The notes below the pieces were generated by a model. The model was given only the letters and a program-made list of their open reading frames with translations, did not search any database and had not been told where the DNA came from. Positions 43,666 through 53,700 of a stretch of 64,000 nucleotides of DNA are shown here, in pieces. A program made the position numbers and the translations under genes. Where the stretch lies: the NCBI RefSeq assembly GCF_000621505.1, contig NZ_JHYD01000001.1, forward strand, positions 124,001-188,000, in the 5' to 3' direction. The stretch is from Ruminiclostridium cellobioparum DSM 1351 = ATCC 15832. Its GTDB lineage: Bacteria > Bacillota > Clostridia > Acetivibrionales > DSM-1351. The first letter of the stretch is position 1, and every line of letters starts with the position of its first letter.

Positions 43666-44529
43666 ATGCTTGAAAATTGTATACACTTGGGCTTTGAGGA
43701 CTGGGAGGCTGAAATATTGCCGTCCTTCGGGGCGAATTTGATTTCACTTGAATATAAAGGTCTCCCGGTTTTGCGCACACCGGATAATATTGAACAGCTG
43801 AGGGAAAATCCATGTCTGTACGGAAATCCGGTGCTTTTCCCTCCAAACAGGACTGCAGACGGCATTTTCAAGTTCGAAAACAGGAAATATCATCTGCCGG
43901 TGAACGAACCCAACACAGGCAGCCACCTGCATGGCAGACTGTACAATGCACCCTTTGAGGCTGCTGAAGTAACAGACAGAAGTGCTACATGCCTGTTAAA
44001 AAACAGTGGGAAATGGTTCCCCTTTGACTTTTCCATGAAGCTATCCTTTGAACTTGACAGGGAGGGTCTTACCCAAAACATAGAGATTCTCAACGACGGC
44101 AGCTGCAGCATGCCGGTTTTGCTGGGCTTTCATACCAGCTTTGCCGCACCCGGGGAATTTTCGGTATCCATAAAAGAGCGCTGGGAAAGGGATGAACGTC
44201 ATCTCCCCACAGGAAAGCTCAGCGCTTTGAAGGAACATGAGCTGTGTTTCAAGAATGGCTGTGCTTCAGAGGGACAGGTGATTTCGGACTATTTTACTGC
44301 TGAAAACCAAGCTGCACGTCTGGGACATATTTTGTATCAGGTTTCTTCGGAATTTACGCAGTGGGTGCTTTATAACGGCGGAGGAAATAAGGGATTTTTG
44401 TGTGTTGAGCCTCAGACAGGACCTGTAAACGGGCTTAATATGCCGGGAGGCCATTTGGTATTGCCCCGGGGAGAAACAGCGCGGTTCTGGCTCAGGTTTT
44501 CAATTACCGGATACAAAAAACAAAATTAA
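43666..44529 (+). CDS. galM: aldose 1-epimerase (mutarotase)
   Basis: 287-residue galactose-mutarotase-like beta-sandwich protein. Recognisable elements: EILPSFGANLISLEYKGLPVLRTPD at the start, NPVLFPPNRTADG, the catalytic-type His in NTGSHLHGRLYNAPFE and the C-terminal LCVEPQTGPVNGLNMPGG, where Glu acts as base. It interconverts alpha and beta anomers of the sugar freed by the preceding glycosidase, only six bases upstream. An acid-base GalM role is well supported; the exact sugar (galactose, glucose or another) is not. Confidence 0.88.
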   Translation: MLENCIHLGFEDWEAEILPSFGANLISLEYKGLPVLRTPDNIEQLRENPCLYGNPVLFPPNRTADGIFKFENRKYHLPVNEPNTGSHLHGRLYNAPFEAAEVTDRSATCLLKNSGKWFPFDFSMKLSFELDREGLTQNIEILNDGSCSMPVLLGFHTSFAAPGEFSVSIKERWERDERHLPTGKLSALKEHELCFKNGCASEGQVISDYFTAENQAARLGHILYQVSSEFTQWVLYNGGGNKGFLCVEPQTGPVNGLNMPGGHLVLPRGETARFWLRFSITGYKKQN

Positions 44530-44600
44530 ATTCCAGGTTTAAGTTAAATAAGACCAATTTAATATTATGTAAATAATTTATTTTACAAGGAGTGTGTGAT

Positions 44601-45683
44601 ATGAAAAAAATAATGATTTCGCCATCAAAGTATATTCAGGGACAGGATGTGCTGTCCGAACTGGGCGAACTGGTACTGGAGTTTTCAGACAGTGCTCTGC
44701 TGGTAGCTTCAAAAGATGACCAGGCACGTGTCCAGAAGTACCTGGATGATTCAATCAAAAAAAATCCTTTTAAAATTATTTATGGAGAGTTTAAGGAAGA
44801 GTGTACACAGGCTGAAATCCAACGCATGATGAAGCTGGCGGAAGACAACGGCTGCGGTGTGTTCATCGGCCTGGGAGGAGGTAAGGCCCTTGACACTGCA
44901 AAGGCAGCAGCCTGCAACGACAAAAAGCCTGTTATCATCGTACCTACCATTGCATCTACCGATGCCCCCACCAGTAAACTTGCCATAATTTACAATGAAG
45001 CCCATGAATTCGTGCAATATTTTCATCTGAATAAAAACCCGGACATTGTACTGGTGGATACGGCTATTATAGCAAAGGCCCCGGTAAGATTTCTGGTGGC
45101 AGGTATGGGCGATGCAATGGCCACATACTTTGAAGCAAGATCCTGCGTGCGCGCAAATGCAGATAACATGTCGGGCGCCAAAAGCACAAAAGCTGCTTTT
45201 GCAATAGCCAGAACCTGCTATGAGACGCTGCTGGAGGATTCGGTCAAGGCAAAGGCGGCCTGTGAGTCCAAAGTTGTCACCCAGGCACTTGAAAATATTG
45301 TGGAGGCAAATATACTTCTGAGCGGCCTGGGCTTCGAAAGCAGCGGACTTGCAGCCTGCCACGCAATCCATGACGGCCTTACACAGCTGGAGGATACCCA
45401 CCACTACTATCATGGGGAAAAGGTGGCATTTGGGGTAGTGGTTCATCTTGTACTGGAAAATGCTCCCGAAGAAGAAATCAATACTATAATAAAATATTTT
45501 AAAACCGTAGGGCTGCCAACCTGCCTCAAGGATGTGGGTGTCACAGAGCCTGACGCCGAAAAGCTGATGCTTGTCGCCAGAGCAGCCTGTGCCGAGGGTG
45601 AGACTATACATAACATGCCGTTTAAAGTGACACCGGAGGATGTGTATTCCGCTATCCTGGTTGCAGATAAATTGGGAGCATAA
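44601..45683 (+). CDS. gldA: glycerol dehydrogenase (NAD-dependent, iron/zinc type)
   Basis: 360-residue member of the iron-containing/GldA dehydrogenases; oxidises glycerol to dihydroxyacetone with NAD. The NAD loop GLGGGKALDTAKA and PTIASTDAPTS are intact, and the three metal ligands are D171 (GMGDAMATYFEA), H254 (ACHAIHDG) and H271 (HHYYHGEKVAFG), close to the D173/H256/H274 set known from bacterial glycerol dehydrogenase. GTG 44592 is in frame; ATG 44601 follows AAGGAG by eight bases. Followed 52 bases later by DHA kinase subunits, so the product is phosphorylated to DHAP. Confidence 0.92.
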   Translation: MKKIMISPSKYIQGQDVLSELGELVLEFSDSALLVASKDDQARVQKYLDDSIKKNPFKIIYGEFKEECTQAEIQRMMKLAEDNGCGVFIGLGGGKALDTAKAAACNDKKPVIIVPTIASTDAPTSKLAIIYNEAHEFVQYFHLNKNPDIVLVDTAIIAKAPVRFLVAGMGDAMATYFEARSCVRANADNMSGAKSTKAAFAIARTCYETLLEDSVKAKAACESKVVTQALENIVEANILLSGLGFESSGLAACHAIHDGLTQLEDTHHYYHGEKVAFGVVVHLVLENAPEEEINTIIKYFKTVGLPTCLKDVGVTEPDAEKLMLVARAACAEGETIHNMPFKVTPEDVYSAILVADKLGA

Positions 45684-45735
45684 GCAGGGTATTCAAGGGC
45701 TTGATACTGATTATTCACATACTATGGAGGTTACT

Positions 45736-46734
45736 ATGAAAAAAATTATTAACAGTCCTGAAGCAGTTGTAAATGAAATGTGCCTGGGCATGGAACGGGC
45801 CCATCCGGATTACCTGGTTTTTGATCCAAAATACAGGGTTTTATCGAGAAAACAGCCCGATAAAAGCAAGGTATGCCTAATAAGCGGAGGCGGCAGCGGC
45901 CATGAACCCGCTCACGGAGGTTTTGTGGGCAAGGGCATGCTGGATGCGGCCGTTTGCGGAGATGTCTTTGCGTCTCCGTCAACCGTGCAGGTATATAATG
46001 CCATTGTAAACAATAAAACGGATAAAGGCACACTGCTCATTATAAAGAACTATACGGGGGATAAGCTGAATTTTGAAGCGGCAGCCGAGATGGCACAGGA
46101 AGATGACGATATTGCAGTAGAAAAAGTATATGTGGAGGATGATGTTGCGGTAAAAAACAGCTTGTATACGGTTGGCCGCAGGGGTGTAGCCGGTACCGTT
46201 TTTGTGCACAAGATAGCCGGTGCCGCTGCAGAGACAGGTCTGGAACTGCCCCAGGTGAAAAGGATAGCTGAAAAGGTGGCTGAAAATGTCCGCTCAATAG
46301 GATTTGCTCTTACCTCCTGTACCGTTCCTGCCAAAGGTACGCCTACCTTCAGCCTTGCTGAAGATGAGCTGGAATTTGGAGTGGGTATACACGGTGAACC
46401 GGGTGTCGAAAGGAAAAAAATCACCGGTTCCGATGATCTGGCCCAAAAACTGCTGGACATGATTCTTGAAGATATGCCGCTGGCTCGGGGTGAAAAAGCA
46501 GCTCTTATGATCAACGGGCTGGGAGCCACGCCCCTTCAGGAACTGTATATACTCAACAACAGCGCCGGAAAAATATTGGATCAGCACGGAATAGAAGTAT
46601 ACCGGACTTTTGTAGGAAACTATATGACGGCAATAGATATGGCAGGTGCTTCAATTTCACTGTTAAGGCTGGATGAGGAAACTATGGCCTATCTGGACAG
46701 TCCTGCCGATACGCCGGCTTTCAGGCTTCTCTGA
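45736..46734 (+). CDS. dhaK: dihydroxyacetone kinase subunit DhaK
   Basis: 332-residue substrate-binding subunit. SGGGSGHEPAHGGFVGKGML is the DhaK signature, and H219 in GVGIHGEPGVE is the residue that holds the ketone as a covalent hemiaminal. GGAGG precedes ATG 45736; the frame is open upstream through the end of gldA without a better start. The substrate should be dihydroxyacetone given the glycerol dehydrogenase next door, though related kinases act on other short ketoses such as erythrulose or apulose. Confidence 0.93.
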   Translation: MKKIINSPEAVVNEMCLGMERAHPDYLVFDPKYRVLSRKQPDKSKVCLISGGGSGHEPAHGGFVGKGMLDAAVCGDVFASPSTVQVYNAIVNNKTDKGTLLIIKNYTGDKLNFEAAAEMAQEDDDIAVEKVYVEDDVAVKNSLYTVGRRGVAGTVFVHKIAGAAAETGLELPQVKRIAEKVAENVRSIGFALTSCTVPAKGTPTFSLAEDELEFGVGIHGEPGVERKKITGSDDLAQKLLDMILEDMPLARGEKAALMINGLGATPLQELYILNNSAGKILDQHGIEVYRTFVGNYMTAIDMAGASISLLRLDEETMAYLDSPADTPAFRLL

Positions 46735-46778
46735 CAGAGTCTGCGCCGGAACTGAAAATATAGATTGGAGTGTTGTAA

Positions 46779-47423
46779 ATGGATGTGCTTACAGTAAAAC
46801 ATATTGAAATCATTATAGAAACCATGACAGATATCATTATTGAAAACGAGGTGCCCTTTTGCCAGCTTGATTCTGCTGCCGGGGATGGTGACTTTGGAAT
46901 GTCGCTGGCAAAAGGCTTCAAAGAGGTTAAAGCCAGATCGGGTGAGCTGTCACGGGAGAGTATCGGACATTTTTTGAAGGATGTCGGTATGATCATCACC
47001 GAGTATTGCGGCGGGGCTTCAGGACCAATCTGGGGCTCGGCCTTCAGAAGTGCTGCCAAATATTCTGCCGGAGCCGCAGCTTTGGATCTCAATGGTATTG
47101 CGGAAATGCTCAATTGTGCCGTTGAAGGAATCCAAAAGAGGGGCGGGGCGAAGCTGGGGGACAAGACCTTGCTGGATGCACTGATTCCGGCGGCACAGTC
47201 TCTGAGAATAAGTGCAAACTCAGGATTGTCAATTTCCGAAGCTTCCAAGCTGGCAGCGGTGTCGGCAGTTCAGGGGGGAGAAAAAACCCGTTCCTATGTC
47301 GCATCAAAGGGCAGGGCCAGCTATCTGGGCGAGAGGAGCCTTGACTATCCCGATGCAGGAGCGGTGGCAATAGGTGTAATTTTTACGGGTATTTCAAAAA
47401 AGCTTGAAGATATATTAAAATAA
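46779..47423 (+). CDS. dhaL: dihydroxyacetone kinase subunit DhaL
   Basis: 214-residue nucleotide-binding subunit. The Asp-rich magnesium site is present in LDSAAGDGDFGMSLAKG, followed by GGASGPIWGSAF and GDKTLLDALIPAA, all standard DhaL elements. In PTS-linked systems DhaL keeps ADP bound and is recharged by DhaM; no dhaM is found here, so either DhaM lies elsewhere or this pair uses ATP directly. Last gene of the operon; no clear terminator follows. Confidence 0.92.
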   Translation: MDVLTVKHIEIIIETMTDIIIENEVPFCQLDSAAGDGDFGMSLAKGFKEVKARSGELSRESIGHFLKDVGMIITEYCGGASGPIWGSAFRSAAKYSAGAAALDLNGIAEMLNCAVEGIQKRGGAKLGDKTLLDALIPAAQSLRISANSGLSISEASKLAAVSAVQGGEKTRSYVASKGRASYLGERSLDYPDAGAVAIGVIFTGISKKLEDILK

Positions 47424-47748
47424 TTAAAATATAAGTCTGATCCAATAGAAACAATTCTCAAAATGTTTTCTGGGAAAATTTGAGCAAGAAGGCATTTTTC
47501 GCAGCATATCAGGAATACCATACCAAAATTATCGGGACTACTTTTCATTCCATATTTTTTTATTGTTTTTCTCAGATCATTCCCAATCTTACACGAAACT
47601 TTTAGCTATCTATTAAAAATAACGGAAAGTTAACAGTAACTGTACAGATTAATCCTGTTTTATTAAATATACTTAGGAATAATTAAATTAACAGTCTGAT
47701 TTGGCTAATGTATGAGCAAAGAATTTAAAATAAGTAATGGAGGTAGTA
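47424..47748. other. 325-base gap, little recognisable
   Basis: AT-rich region between dhaL and the large surface protein. I see no convincing terminator, no small gene and no strong promoter; an ACAGTAACTGT palindrome lies near 47633-47643, and a good ribosome-binding site (GGAGG, 47739-47743) serves the next gene. Confidence 0.4.
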
Positions 47749-50700
47749 ATGAAAAACATACTGAAAAAAATAGTTGCAGGGATATGCACCGTCGCGCTGA
47801 CATTTTCAATGTTTGCAGGCAGCGGCGGAGTGGCAGCTGCGCAAAAGGCAGCCAATATTCTAATTACCGAAGTCTATATAGATGATATAGACAGACCCCA
47901 GTGGGTTCCCACAGGTTCGGCCGTGTTTGACCCTATGGAATATGTGGAGATTTACAACCCCACAGACAGCGATATAAACCTCTCCAGGGATTACAAGCTG
48001 TACCACTACAGAAAAACTGAAGACAAGGAATACCTGATGCCTTTTTTGGAGCAGACAGGGGATGTCATAATTCCTGCCAACAGCTGTGCTGTTTTGTGGG
48101 CATATTATTCAAGCAAGTACAGTTCTGCGTCTGAAAGCCAGACTCCAACCGTCAGCGATTTCCGCAGTGCATTCGGCATCCAGGAAAGCGTGCCGGTGTA
48201 TAAAATAGACTCATCGTCATGTAAAGGTTTTTACAATACATATAACGGAAGTATGCGGATAAAGAGCAGCAGCGGAAGTTTGATATATGAAGCTGCTTTT
48301 ACACCTGCAACAGATTCGGCAGACGGGAAAAGCATTGAATTCCGTGCTCCCGCCGAAGGCACTGTCATGCTGGTTTATAAGCAAAAAGCGGTGCCCAGCC
48401 CCGGAGTGGTATCAGAGGAGCAATATACTCCTCCCATGCTTCCAAATCAGCCGGTTATTTCAAATATTTCTGCCAGTGCTGATTATTCCGGTGAGGAACC
48501 ATTCACTGTTTCGGCTGATTTTACAGATACAAAGTCAGCCAGTCTTTTTTTGAAACAAAGTGAATATACGGGATTTCAGCAATTTCCCATGAAAAGCACC
48601 GGAACCGGTAAATTGGGTGTAACTGTCCCCAGGACAAAGCTATGGGGTGACAATGTGACCTGGTATATTGAAGCTTATAACGATACAAAAACCACCAGGT
48701 CTGAGGAGAAAACCTCCGGCATCCAATATGCCTATGATTCCTCAAAGCAGCCGCAGGTACTTATGACAGAGCTTAAAACTGAGGACACCGATTATAATTA
48801 TATTGAATTTTTTAATAATTCGGACCATACTATCAACTTTAGCCACTACAATGTGTTTTATGAATACCCGTCGGGTTTGTCATACCTGCGCTGGACCTTT
48901 GCCACCAATGCACTTTACATAGATCCGGGAAAAACGCTGGTAGTGTGGATAAACGATGATGAAAAAACAGTTGCGCAGTTTAATCAGCACTATGGTGTGG
49001 CACTTGAAGAAAATAAGTCCATAATTAAAGTGAATTATTCGGGTATGAGCCCTGATATTGAAAGAACCATAAAATTAGGCAATGTTTATGAAAAGCCTGT
49101 AGTTTTGGGCACATACCATGAAGATGAAATAGATGATACGGCAAAAACCACCACAATAGATTATACATATAACAGGGATAACGGAATACGGATGGTCAAG
49201 GCCGAAACAAAAAGCACGCCCACTCCCGGCAGCGTAAAAGCCTGGCAGGTGCCTGCCCAAAGGGTTGCCTTTGACAATTACGGAGGTTTTGAAGACGACG
49301 GAAGCACCATGGTACTCAGACCCAGAGAGGCCATACCGCAAGCAATTGATGAAGGTATTGCCTTGAATGTGGCTTTTGACTGTTATGACACTGCAACCGG
49401 GGTAAATACAATTGAGACATATTACAGGTTTGATGACGAAGTTCAGTACAGGGTCAAGCTTGAAAAAACACAGCGTATTGCCAGGCAGCTCATAACCTCC
49501 ATCCCGGCCAGTGAATTTCTGGGGCACAAGAAGGTAACGTTTTACATAAGAGCGTACAATGCATACAGATATTATGATACTCCGGTTTACAGCGTGGACA
49601 TCAGTCCAACGGTGAAAACCGAAAGTATTACTTTGAATGTATCCGATAACCAGGTTGTGAGCGGAGTCATTCCTGTTTCTGCAATAATGTTGAACGGAGA
49701 CGATGAGATAAATATTGAGATTGACGGTCAGCCGCAGTCCATTGCACCGGTTCTGCATAACGGAGCATATTTCTCATACAAGTCCGACAATCTGACTTCC
49801 TATTATAAAAATGCCGTAACTGTGGGCGGTAAAGCTGTAAAGCTGCTGTCCAGCTGGGCAGGAGTGGGCTTGAAAGGAGCTCATATAGACAGCGGCGATT
49901 TTGTCAGGAAGGCAAACGGAGATTATGAGGTAACGGTAACACTCCGTGCGGGTACCGAGGGAAGTCCCTTTCAGGAGGGCGGCACCTATGCGAGCTTTGC
50001 AATGAGCAATATGGCGCTGTATTTACCAGATGGAACATTTATCTATCCCGACAATGGAATAAACTATTCGGATAAATATACAATTGGCAGCAGCGGTCTT
50101 TCACTGGATGTACATTTTACAATTCCGGAGGAAATGCTGAAGGGCAGGGGTTTTCAACTTGATACAGCGGCTCTGGCCGAAGGAAGACATGTTATAAGGG
50201 CTTCTGCGGGCGGCAGCACAGCAAGTGCGTCCATAATTTCAGATAATGCCGGACCCGGTGTGGATGTGGGTTTTGAAGATGGACAAAAACTGGATCAGGG
50301 ATATGTTATTTCCCCGGCAGCCAATGACGGCGGAAGCGGTATTGACAGTTCAAAGACCCAAGCGGTCCTGGACGGCAGGAAAATATCGCTGCCGTATACG
50401 GTTTCCTCAAGTGATATCGGCAACGGAACACATGTATTGAATGTCTCCTTTACCGATATGCTGGGACAAACCACTCAGAAATCGGTTACCTTCGTTACCG
50501 ATATTACGGTACCCGATGCTGCTGTAAATCAGGTTGAACAGGAAAGCAGCACGTCGGCAGCCATATCGGTGCAGGTGAACGGCGGTTATAATGCCGGAGT
50601 TACCGTAGCTTTTATGGAAGGTAAACAGTTTTCTCTTCAAGATAATAATATTCAGGTAAGTTCAGGAGCCGGGGACAATCCGGTGTTCGACGGCAGCTCA

Positions 50701-53700
50701 GGCAGTTTGAGCTCAAGCAGTGACAGGGAGCTCCCGTATCAGCTTTTCCAAATACAGACGGGAGAACTGAAGGATGAGGATCTGATCGAGGCCGATTGGA
50801 AAGGCAGCAGCAATGCACCCGGTACTCTTCAGATGTATGTGCTCAATGTGTCTGAAAACAAATGGGAGCCTGTTGCTTCTGAAGACCAGGGGGGAATCAA
50901 GGCTTCCTTCAAGGCAAAAAATCATATAAAAGACGGTACGGCACTGCTGCTGGTGCAAAACCGGAGTGAAGGCAGTATTCCATCCACATCGGGGAGGAAC
51001 ACGGCTCAGAGCCCGGGAAATGGCTCCAATGAAGGCAGCCAGGCATGGGATGGCACAGGTGTGCCTGGAAACTATGACTTCAGCTTTGCATGGATATCCG
51101 ACCCGCAATACTATGTGGAAAGCTGGCCTCATCATTATCCTGAAATGAATCAATGGATTCTGGATAACCGGGACAATTATAATATCAAGTATACAATTAA
51201 TACGGGAGATTTGATCGATGAATGGGACCGGGAAGAGCAATGGAAGATATCCGATCAGGCACAAAAACTGTTTGATGATGCGGGAATGCCCAATGGAGTG
51301 CTTGCGGGGAACCATGATGTGGCATCGGGAAATGAGGAGTTTGACAGCTACTGGAAGTACTTCGGAGAGGACAGGTATAATAAGAATATCTATTATGGAG
51401 GTTCCTACCGCAATAATCTCGGACATTATGATCTGATTTCGGCCGGAGGACAGGACTTTATCATTCTATATATGAGCTGGGATTGCTATAAGCCGGAAGT
51501 TGACTGGATGAATGAGGTTCTGGCGAAGTATCCCGAACGCAAGGCAATCATTGCCATGCACCGCTATCTTAAACAGGGCGGTACTCTGGATTATACGGGT
51601 TTGCTTGTGCAGGAGCAGGTAGTGGCTAAAAATCCAAATGTCTTTGCAGTTATCAACGGACATTACTTCGGGGCTGCAATAAAGGTTGACGGTTTCGACG
51701 ATAACGGAGACGGCATAAAGGAACGCAAGGTATATCAGATCTGTACCGACTACCAGGGAGCAGCCGAAGGCGGTTTGCAATACATAAAAATGCTCTATTT
51801 CGACCTTGAAAACGATAAGATTTATATGAATTCATATTCTCCTTATTTAAACGACTTCAATTACTTTGACAATCCTAAATTGAGCTCCTATGACATCGGA
51901 GTAACGGCTTCATCACAGGATATTTATGAACTGGACGTGGATTTTGACACAAGCATAAAGACCTTGGAGACCGGTGGACTGGATGTGGGTGTTTACACAA
52001 ACAACCTCATAGGGAAGCAGGAAAATATGTCGGGAACGGTTACCCAGCTGTGGGAGGGATTGTCGTCCGATACACAGTACTGGTGGTACGCCAATGTAAC
52101 AAATGAGGAAGGTGCGGTATTGCGCACTCCGCTCACAAGTGTACGGACTGTTCCAGGTACCCTGGAGGTGCCGGTAATATCATCGGTAATACCGGGAGAT
52201 TCCCATGTTTTGATCGGCTGGAACCCGGTATCTGATGCAGAAGGCTATAAAATATTCTCAGGTACGGTATCGGGGATATACAATACAGAACTGGGTACTG
52301 TAGGAAGCCTGACCAACAGCTATGATGCAACCGGATTGGTAAACGGAAAAAAATACTATTTTGCAGTAAAGGCTGTCAGCGGCAGTACTGAGCATAGTTA
52401 CTCCAGGGAGGTCATGGCCCAACCTCACGCTTCTGCGGCCGGCGTACCTGAAATACTGTCTGCAGATGCCGGAGACGGCGGGGTTAAAATCAGCTGGAGC
52501 CCTGTTGAAGGTGCCGCAGGCTATAAAATATATGCCGACACAATATACATGAGTACAGCTGATGTGAACACAACAGCAATGATCACAAATACAACATCAG
52601 GTGCAATAGATATTGCCGACGGAGGTTCGACTTCTCCCGGTGCAATATATCTGGATAATGTTGACGGCGCAGCCGGAGGACACCTTATACAATATGTTGA
52701 TGGCGCTACTTATGAATATAATATACAGGATCTTACAAATGGCACCCTCTATTACCTGGCTGTAACAGCAGTCAATGCATATGGTGAAAGTCCGCTCTCA
52801 AATCAGGCAATGGCAGTTCCAACCGGTATTCCTGCCCCGCCCGGCGGTGTTTCGGCGGCAGCTGGAAGTTCTGAAATTATATTGACCTGGAACAGCGTTC
52901 CGGAAGCAGACAGTTATAAAATATACAAATCTGAAACCTCAGAAGTATACGGAACGGCGTCAGCTACGGTGGATGGTACTGTACTGAGTTACAGGGCTTC
53001 CGGGTTAACAGGAGGCAAGACCTATTACTTTGTTATACGGGCTGTAAATGAGCACGGAGTAAGCAGGAACTCAAACGAGATCAGTGCGGTCACTGCCGCC
53101 GTACCTGGTGCACCCACCGGAGTCAGTGCTACAGCCGGCAATGGCAGTGCAACCATAAGCTTTACTCCTCCGGAGGATAACGGCGGAAGCCCGATCACAG
53201 GATATATTGCAACCTCAATTCCCGGAGGCATAACCGCAACCGGAACGGGAAATACCATAGTTGTCACGGGACTGAACAACGGCACTTCCTACCGGTTTAC
53301 GGTAAGAGCTGTGAACAGTGCCGGCAGCGGCCCCGAATCAGCAGCATCCAATGTTGTTATTCCTTTCGCTGCTTCGGGAGATAACGGAAATACTCCCAGT
53401 ACGGGAAATTCGTCGGGCAGCAGTACTTCCGGGGATACAAAAGCTCCGGCAGCTGAAAAAGCCAGTGTAAAAATATATGTAAACGGAATTGAAGGAGAAT
53501 TTGCCTCCGCAGTTACCGAAAAGACCGGCGGCCAAACTGTTACCACTGTTACTGTTGACGATGGCAAGCTGCAGGAAATAACAGGCGGCTTGAACAATGG
53601 GGCAAAAATCACAGTACCGTTTGACACCGGGGATGATACTTCAATATTGGTACTTAATGCTCAAAGTATTAAAAATATGGAAGCGAAGCAGGTTGTTCTT

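Noticed and set aside
44751-45611. 286-codon minus-strand open frame
   Set aside because: Antisense to the glycerol dehydrogenase gene, whose metal ligands and motifs are all intact.
38072-47423. D-apiose or erythritol pathway as the main reading
   Set aside because: DhaK/DhaL-like kinases act there, but the expected isomerase, epimerase or transketolase genes are missing, whereas a true glycerol dehydrogenase and a mutarotase are present. Kept as an alternative only.
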